A stretch of DNA of 5,500 nucleotides from Rubrobacter sp. (GTDB taxonomy: Bacteria > Actinomycetota > Rubrobacteria > Rubrobacterales > Rubrobacteraceae), in NCBI GenBank assembly GCA_016781705.1, contig JADDPV010000057.1, forward strand, positions 1 to 5,500, given 5' to 3'. A program made the translations under genes and the position numbers. Numbering within the stretch: position 1 is the first letter of the stretch; each line of letters begins with the position of its first letter. Shown here piece after piece: positions 1 to 3,562 of this stretch. The notes below the pieces were generated by a model, which made no database searches, was not told where the DNA came from, and was given only the letters and a program-made list of their open reading frames with translations.

Positions 1-5
1 TACCG

Positions 6-203
6 CTAGGTCGTGCGGTTCCCCTCGCCCTCCTTCCCCCTGGCCTTCCTCTTCCGGGCCTTCTCGGCCATGATCTCGTCCCACTCCTCCCGGGTCATGG
101 GCTTGCCGTCCTCGTCGAGGAACTGCACGGAGTCTTGGCCCTCCGGCCACCCGAAGTAGCCGTCCGGCGTGGGCTCGCGCCCGGGGTCGCGGTCGTCAGC
201 CAT
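6..203 (-). CDS. Small charged hypothetical protein (65 aa)
   Basis: I do not recognise this protein. It starts at ATG 201-203 behind a strong purine-rich ribosome binding site (GAGGAGG in the bases just upstream on the minus strand) and ends at TAG 6-8. The first half is acidic and contains an aromatic patch (GYFGWPEG, about residues 15-22). The segment DEDGKPMTREEWDEIM (about 30-45) looks like a short helix, and the tail from about residue 46 is very basic (KARKRKARGK). No membrane segment or signal peptide is visible. It lies 52 bases downstream of the TOPRIM gene on the same strand and is probably the last visible gene of that operon. The clean ribosome site and high third-position GC support a real gene; its function is unknown, possibly a small nucleic-acid- or protein-binding accessory. 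Confidence 0.65.
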   Translation of the reverse strand: MADDRDPGREPTPDGYFGWPEGQDSVQFLDEDGKPMTREEWDEIMAEKARKRKARGKEGEGNRTT

Positions 204-255
204 CGCTCCTCCTCTCTCTGCCGGGCCCCAAAGGACCTGGCCGGGTGATGCGGCG

Positions 256-1158
256 CTAATCCTCCAGCCCGTCTAGCAACTCGTCGAGGCGCCCCTGATC
301 GGACGCCTGCCTCTCCCTCGTCTCGGCCAAGGCGTCGAGATCCATCCTAGCCGCGACTTCGCGGATCAGCCGACGCCGCAACACGTCCACGGGCAAGGCG
401 TCGAGCTCCACGGCCACGTCGCCATACAGCGCGACGAAAGCATCTCGCCGGGAGTCCGTGGTCTTGGTGAAGTCGGGCGGGAGGTCGTAGCGCTCTATGT
501 CCTCGAAGGTCAGGGCGCACTTGACGATCTCGGGCAAGGAGTCGCCGCCCGGAAGGTCGGGGTGTGCCAGGCGCTCGCGCAGGGAACGCACCATGTCCTC
601 GCCGGAAGGGTCGAAGTCCCCGAAGTAGAGCACCGTAACCCCCGCCCCGTCCCCATAGCGGTCGGCCGCGTTCTTCACCGAGGACCATCCGTCGAATCCG
701 CGGCCGACGTTGAGCGTGACCCCGTAGGGACGAAGCGCGGCCTCGAAGATCCCCGACAGGGCGTCCTTCTCCAGCCACACCTCAAGGTAGCCGGGCTGGT
801 CCTGCCACACGTCGCGCCTGTAGGAGCGCCGCACGGCGCCTATGAAGCTGGGGAGGTCGTCCCACATCGGGGGCCGCCGGGGGACGCGGAGGCGATCCTC
901 CATCCACTCCCAAGGGATCGAGCCGTCAAGCCGGGCATCCCGCAGCCACTCCGACAGGCTGCCGTAATCGCTGACGGTGTTCCTGTAGTAGACGTCCGGC
1001 CGCGACACCAGGCGGTAGTGGATCTGGCGCAGGGTCATCGGGTGGCCGGCCTCAAGCTCCTCGTGGGCCGCCGCCTTTACAGCCTCTACGTCCGCCCTGG
1101 TCCGCCTGTACCCCTTATCGCCCGGCTTCTTCTTTGTCCGACTTGTCCGACTTGTCAC
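256..1158 (-). CDS. Spo11/topoisomerase VI subunit A-like TOPRIM protein (Mini-A-like candidate)
   Basis: The 300-residue product begins at GTG 1156-1158, preceded by GAGGAGG with about 5 bases of spacing, and ends at TAG 256-258. An N-terminal segment, MTLRQIHYRLVS (41-52), resembles the winged-helix 5Y-CAP motif of topoisomerase VI A and Spo11 (R-x-x-Y/H-Y), making Tyr48 the candidate DNA-linking tyrosine. A DYGSLSEWLRDAR helix and IPWEWMEDRLR (81-91) follow, as in related mobile-element proteins. The TOPRIM fold then shows its metal-binding acidic residues: Glu130 in VWLEKD and Asp181/Asp183 in LYFGDFDPSGED. Topoisomerase VI A normally needs the GHKL ATPase subunit B; none is present here. 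Short free-standing A-like proteins (Mini-A) are known from mobile elements. By family it should act on DNA as a topoisomerase or nuclease, but the reaction is unproven. It sits 71 bases after the 91-aa gene in the leftward operon. The TOPRIM assignment is firm; the catalytic tyrosine is inference. Confidence 0.82.
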   Translation of the reverse strand: MTSRTSRTKKKPGDKGYRRTRADVEAVKAAAHEELEAGHPMTLRQIHYRLVSRPDVYYRNTVSDYGSLSEWLRDARLDGSIPWEWMEDRLRVPRRPPMWDDLPSFIGAVRRSYRRDVWQDQPGYLEVWLEKDALSGIFEAALRPYGVTLNVGRGFDGWSSVKNAADRYGDGAGVTVLYFGDFDPSGEDMVRSLRERLAHPDLPGGDSLPEIVKCALTFEDIERYDLPPDFTKTTDSRRDAFVALYGDVAVELDALPVDVLRRRLIREVAARMDLDALAETRERQASDQGRLDELLDGLED

Positions 1159-1178
1159 CTAAACCTCCTCAAGCTAAG

Positions 1179-1208
1179 GGGCCGGGAGACGCCTGGCAGC
1201 CCCGGCCC
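1179..1208. repeat. Intergenic inverted repeat in the leftward operon
   Basis: GGGCCGGG at 1179-1186 pairs perfectly with CCCGGCCC at 1201-1208 across a 14-base loop. It lies in the 71-base gap between the 91-aa gene and the TOPRIM gene. No T-tract follows on the minus strand, so it is not a standard intrinsic terminator; it may attenuate or protect the message between the two genes. In GC-rich DNA an 8-bp stem can occur by chance. Confidence 0.35.
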
Positions 1209-1229
1209 TCTCCGGCTACTGCGCCCCCG

Positions 1230-1505
1230 CTAGTACTCCTCGGGCAGGAGCAAGCACGTCGAGGACCTGTCGGCCTCCGTGATGATCCAGACCTTCTCCC
1301 CGCCCGGCAGCGTATATGACGACAGGAGCCGCGTCCCGTGCCGGAGGGCGGCGTCGTTGGCGCGGCGGTCGTGGGCGTCCACCTCGCCCCAGTCGCCGCC
1401 GTGGTGCCTCCTCAGCAGCTCCGTGGGGTCCGTGCCGGCGGCCCCCAGGAGCTCGATGGCTCCCGGGGTGGCGACGATCCGGCCCAGCTCGAAGGCGCGG
1501 CCCAC
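1230..1505 (-). CDS. Conserved hypothetical protein of plasmids and mobile elements (91 aa)
   Basis: The 91-residue product runs from GTG 1503-1505 to TAG 1230-1232. The start is chosen because the upstream gene stops at TAG 1505-1507, sharing a base with this GTG (TAGTG on the minus strand), with GAGG 7 bases upstream; this is classic stop-start coupling. The protein begins with FELGRIVATPGAIELL (about 5-20), then a stretch rich in Arg, Asp and Trp (LLRRHHGGDWGEVDAHDRRAN, 30-50 in two runs), then LPGGEKVWIITEADRSST (66-83) and ends LLLPEEY. I recognise this pattern from small uncharacterised proteins common on plasmids and integrative elements; no reaction is known to me. The open frame extends upstream to 1739, but that part overlaps the SWIM gene and reads as Pro/Arg-rich shadow sequence. 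It is probably a soluble cytoplasmic protein. Family membership is moderately sure, function unknown. Confidence 0.8.
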   Translation of the reverse strand: MGRAFELGRIVATPGAIELLGAAGTDPTELLRRHHGGDWGEVDAHDRRANDAALRHGTRLLSSYTLPGGEKVWIITEADRSSTCLLLPEEY

Positions 1506-2020
1506 TACAGGACCTCGGCGTCCGAGTCGATCCAGCAGGGCGTGCACAAGAGGTCGCCCTCGTGGTAGGTCAGCGACTCCCGGACCTCGACCATGACCCG
1601 CCGGGGGAAGCGGTCCCCGCAGGCCTCGCACCGGAGGCCCTTTGGGGCCGGCCGCGACGCCCGCATCAGGACGTAGCAGGCGATGGCGTGTTTGCAGGTC
1701 GCGTCCCGGCGGTGATGGTCGGGGCACGAGCACGACCAATCCGAGGGGTCCACGCTGTAGACGGCACCCCCGGAGCCTTTCACGAGGAACCGGGGGCGTC
1801 CTTGACGAACGCGGACGCGGATCACGCGCTGGCGGGGGCAGGCGAGGTGCGTCACCAGGATGTGCTCGGCGCGACCTATGCGCTCGCCGAGGGCGGGGCG
1901 CTTCGCCCTGAGCCGCTCGACCTCCGCCTCGATCCTCGCCGCCAGGGCGTCGTAGCCGGGGCCTTCTTCTTTCGGGGGGCGCGCTTGATGCGCGCGTCGC
2001 GGTACCCTTTGTTCCGTCAC
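1505..2020 (-). CDS. SWIM zinc-finger protein with C-terminal CxxC zinc ribbon
   Basis: The 171-residue product starts at GTG 2018-2020, with AAGGAGG placed 4 bases upstream, and stops at TAG 1505-1507. Residues 1-55 are basic and helical. A beta segment, HILVTHLACPRQRVIRV, precedes a SWIM zinc finger with ligands Cys97, Cys99, Cys109 and His111 (CSC-x9-CKH). SWIM fingers bind nucleic acid or protein and occur in recombination-linked proteins, Mu-type transposase relatives and bacterial SNF2 helicases. A second metal site of zinc-ribbon type has Cys131/Cys134 (CEAC) and Cys159/Cys162 (CTPC). No ATPase or nuclease motif is present, so this is probably a DNA- or RNA-binding accessory, not an enzyme. 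It is the first gene of the leftward operon and is coupled to the 91-aa gene, suggesting related jobs. The SWIM call is firm, the biological role open. Confidence 0.85.
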   Translation of the reverse strand: MTEQRVPRRAHQARPPKEEGPGYDALAARIEAEVERLRAKRPALGERIGRAEHILVTHLACPRQRVIRVRVRQGRPRFLVKGSGGAVYSVDPSDWSCSCPDHHRRDATCKHAIACYVLMRASRPAPKGLRCEACGDRFPRRVMVEVRESLTYHEGDLLCTPCWIDSDAEVL

Positions 2021-2098
2021 CGTTCCTCCTTGGGTCTCGGTGGCCGCGCCTCCGGGGAGCTTGGACCCTCCCGCGGGGGCTTCTCTGTTTACCCCCTT

Positions 2099-2104
2099 AT
2101 TATA
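2099..2104 (-). promoter_or_regulatory. Candidate -10 box for the leftward operon
   Basis: On the minus strand these bases read TATAAT within GCTATATAATAAG. Transcription would start near 2092 and leave a leader of about 70 bases before the GTG at 2020. No good TTGACA-like box lies 16-18 bases upstream, so it would need an activator, another sigma factor, or may be chance in an AT-rich patch. Confidence 0.4.
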
Positions 2105-2209
2105 TAGCTATTACACCCTTTAATACGCCCTTTTGCCGCTTATGTATGGGCTTTTCTCTGAAGTTCGCACGGCGGCGTCCCCCGCGCTATTATGCGGCCG
2201 CAACCACGA

Positions 2210-2215
2210 TATAAT
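2210..2215 (+). promoter_or_regulatory. Candidate -10 box for the XRE gene
   Basis: A perfect TATAAT (in CGATATAATCC) would place the transcript start near 2222, about 20 bases before the GTG at 2243 and just upstream of its GGAGG site at 2233-2237. The corresponding -35 position has no clear TTGACA match. This box also argues against the upstream ATG at 2192 as the protein start. Confidence 0.5.
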
Positions 2216-2242
2216 CCGCGAAAAGCAACGATGGAGGCGAGA

Positions 2243-2554
2243 GTGGACGTTAGGGAACGTGCGGGCGAGCATATCCGGGAGGCGCGGCTTCTGAAGGGGT
2301 GGTCTCAGCAGATGCTGGCCGACAAGACGAAGGAGTCGCGCGCCGCTTCGGGGGGGCGCCGGGGGGGCGTCACGAAGGACACGATCTCCAAGCTCGAGCG
2401 CGGGGAGCAGACCCCCCGCCCGGTGACGCTCAGGCGGCTGGCGAAGGCCCTGGGCCTGGAGGTTTCCGACCTTTTGAGAGGCGACCTGAGGGCGCTGTCC
2501 GGGGGGGCGGCCGAGGCGCCGGGAAAAGCCCCAGCCCCGGCGCCCGCGCGGTAG
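2243..2554 (+). CDS. XRE/Cro-C1 family DNA-binding regulator (0-frame product, 103 aa)
   Basis: The start chosen is GTG 2243, because GGAGG at 2233-2237 sits 5 bases upstream; the in-frame ATGs at 2192 and 2231 have no ribosome site, and 2192 lies upstream of the likely transcript start. Residues 8-80 form a Cro/C1 helix-turn-helix: IREARLLKGWSQQMLA (helices 1-2), then VTKDTISKLERGEQTPRP (43-60) with the recognition helix, and LRRLAKALGLEVSDLL. Such proteins bind operator DNA as dimers. Unusually, about 12 Gly/Arg/Ser-rich residues (31-42) are inserted between helix 2 and the recognition helix, encoded partly by two G7 runs. The tail is an Ala/Pro linker (AAEAPGKAPAPAPAR) ending at TAG 2552-2554. 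It probably regulates its own divergent promoter region. A frameshift signal at 2521 may extend it. HTH identity is firm. Confidence 0.88.
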   Translation: MDVRERAGEHIREARLLKGWSQQMLADKTKESRAASGGRRGGVTKDTISKLERGEQTPRPVTLRRLAKALGLEVSDLLRGDLRALSGGAAEAPGKAPAPAPAR

Positions 2555-2567
2555 CGGCGCCGGGGCT
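2521..2567 (+). promoter_or_regulatory. Candidate programmed -1 ribosomal frameshift signal
   Basis: The heptamer GGGAAAA at 2521-2527 lies in the exact X XXY YYZ phase of the XRE frame (G GGA AAA). After a 5-base spacer (2528-2532) comes a perfect 12-bp, almost all G/C hairpin: AGCCCCGGCGCC at 2533-2544 pairs with GGCGCCGGGGCT at 2556-2567 around an 11-base loop that contains most of the 0-frame stop TAG. A -1 slip at AAA enters the open frame to 2886. No T-tract follows, so the hairpin is not an intrinsic terminator. The layout matches known -1 signals; use in vivo is inference. Confidence 0.6.
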
Positions 2568-2886
2568 CTCCGAGAAGATCCGCGAGTTCGAGCGGCGGGC
2601 GGAGAAGGTCGCGCGCGAGGACGCCCTGAAGTTCGCGGGCACCAGGCTCGTCGCGGAGATGGAGGAGGCGATCCGCGAGGCCGAGCGGAGCGGGGCGCCC
2701 GAGGAGGAGATCGCGGACCTCGCGCTCCTGGCCCTCGAGGTGACGGGGAGGATCATGGCCGCGCGGAGGGCCGAGGCCCGGACAATCGAGGAGGAGATGG
2801 AGCTCCTCGCCGAGCGCGAGAGGCGCATCGCCGGACGCCTGGGCGACCGGGGGACCCCCGCCGACCGCGCGGACGCCACGGGCTAG
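2527..2886 (+). CDS. Helical extension in the -1 frame of the XRE gene (no own start; likely frameshift product)
   Basis: This frame stays open from the slip site to TAG 2884-2886 and adds 119 residues after Lys95, for a fused protein of 214 aa. It continues the Pro/Ala-rich linker (SPSPGARAVAAPG) and then reads as charged amphipathic helices: LSEKIREFERRAEKVARED (about 109-127), VAEMEEAIREAERSG, IADLALLALEVTGRIMAARR and IEEEMELLAERERRIAGRL. This suggests a coiled coil or helical dimer or partner domain. There is no ATG, GTG or TTG in frame between the XRE stop and ATG 2659, which lacks a well-placed ribosome site; internal initiation there would give a 75-aa piece. Alternatives are a genuine frameshift mutation, or a sequencing error in the G7 run at 2501-2507, where one extra G would fuse both parts. 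That the segment is coding looks likely; the route to its translation is uncertain. Confidence 0.6.
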   Translation, partial: SPSPGARAVAAPGLSEKIREFERRAEKVAREDALKFAGTRLVAEMEEAIREAERSGAPEEEIADLALLALEVTGRIMAARRAEARTIEEEMELLAERERRIAGRLGDRGTPADRADATG

Positions 2887-2901
2887 GGGCCGCGCGAGCA
2901 G

Positions 2902-2938
2902 AAAAAAAGGGGCCCACGCCTGCCAGCGGAGGGACCCC
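2902..2938 (-). terminator. Hairpin plus T7 tract reading leftward
   Basis: On the minus strand, GGGGTCC (2938-2932) can pair with GGGCCCC (2915-2909, one G-T pair) around a loop of about 16 bases, followed directly by seven T residues (2908-2902). This is the form of an intrinsic terminator, but no leftward gene ends here; all nearby genes read rightward. It would stop antisense transcription before it runs into the XRE gene. For rightward transcripts the hairpin is followed by A residues, so it should not terminate them. Confidence 0.45.
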
Positions 2939-2971
2939 AAAAACGACACCCGATAAAGGAGATTGTACCCG

Positions 2972-3562
2972 ATGATCGAAACGACTGCATCCCCCGCTAG
3001 CGGCGGAGCCCCGCCCGAGGGGATCTACGAGAACCCCAGGCCCTACGGGGAGAAGCGGCTGTCCGACGCCGTCAAGGAGGCCGTGCCGGTCGAGAAGCTG
3101 GCTAACGACCTCGGGGCCGAGCTCCGCCGGTCGGGGAAGGGGCTGCGCGGGCACTGCCCGGTGCACGGAGGCCGCAACCGGGAGGCGTTCGCCGTCTACC
3201 CCGAACAGGGGCGCTTTCACTGCTACAACTGTAACGAGGGCGGAGACGTGATCGATCTGTGGATGAGGTCGAAGGGTTATTTCGACTTCAAGGCCGCCCT
3301 GATCGACCTCGCGGGGCTCTACGGCGTCGAGCCCCCCCGCCGCTCCGAGCGATGGCACGCGTGGTCCATCGAGAAGGGGCGCCGCCGCGACGCCCTGCGG
3401 GAGGTCCGGGCGCGGCTCTATCAGAGGCGGCTTTTTCGCATGTTCCGCGAGGACCTGGAGGCGATCGAGGACCCCGACGAGCGCGAGGAGGAGGCCCGAA
3501 GAGTGTTCGCAGACCTCTTTCCCCTCGCCGACGCCTGGGCCGGCTGGAGGGCGGGACGGTGA
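2972..3562 (+). CDS. CHC2-type primase zinc-finger protein, stand-alone (196 aa)
   Basis: The start is ATG 2972, with AAAGGAG at 2955-2961 ten bases upstream; an in-frame TTG at 2963 abuts that site and is less likely. Residues 33-120 match the N-terminal zinc-binding domain of DnaG-type primases: VPVEKLANDLGAELRRSGKG, then CPVHGG with Cys62 and His65, then FHCYNCNEGGDVIDL with Cys84 and Cys87. In primases this domain recognises the template initiation site. The DnaG catalytic TOPRIM domain is absent: after residue 122 there is only a basic/acidic helical tail. It may therefore supply template recognition to a separate polymerase, or recruit a host enzyme. Its stop overlaps the next gene's start by four bases (GTGA), tying it to the ATPase. 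Plasmids and phages often pair such a protein with a RepA-like ATPase. The domain call is firm, enzymatic activity on its own doubtful. Confidence 0.88.
   Translation: MIETTASPASGGAPPEGIYENPRPYGEKRLSDAVKEAVPVEKLANDLGAELRRSGKGLRGHCPVHGGRNREAFAVYPEQGRFHCYNCNEGGDVIDLWMRSKGYFDFKAALIDLAGLYGVEPPRRSERWHAWSIEKGRRRDALREVRARLYQRRLFRMFREDLEAIEDPDEREEEARRVFADLFPLADAWAGWRAGR

Larger units (their letters stand above)
2021..2242. promoter_or_regulatory. Divergent control region between the leftward and rightward operons
   Basis: This 222-base gap separates two divergent start codons and holds the most AT-rich stretch of the window, about 2085-2165. It contains TATAAT-type boxes facing both ways (2210-2215 rightward, 2099-2104 leftward), three CCCTT copies (2094, 2116, 2128) and one 9/11 match to the palindrome clustered at 4612-4850 (2107-2117). 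A Cro/C1-type regulator is the first rightward gene, so autoregulation from this region is expected. No reading frame with coding character was seen in it. Confidence 0.65.

Noticed and set aside
1135..1155. Tandem GTCCGACTT repeat at the start of the TOPRIM gene
   Set aside because: Two copies encoding a Ser-Arg-Thr repeat in a disordered N terminus; most likely a small slippage duplication with no further signal.
562..1233. Plus-strand open frame opposite the TOPRIM gene
   Set aside because: Shadow composition and no ribosome site; the minus-strand product carries the TOPRIM residues.
1506..1739. Upstream extension of the 91-aa gene in the same open frame
   Set aside because: It overlaps the SWIM gene completely and translates to Pro/Arg/Gly-rich shadow sequence; the recognisable protein begins at the GTG at 1505, coupled to the SWIM stop.
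2094..2132. Three CCCTT copies as an operator
   Set aside because: Spacings of 22 and 12 bases hint at helical phasing, but the motif is too short and AT-rich context too permissive to support a claim.
2192..2242. Longer N terminus of the XRE protein from ATG 2192 or ATG 2231
   Set aside because: No ribosome site precedes either ATG, the TATAAT at 2210 would lie inside the message, and GTG 2243 has GGAGG at ideal spacing.
2533..2567. Intrinsic terminator after the XRE gene
   Set aside because: The hairpin is strong but no T-tract follows it and an open frame continues through it.
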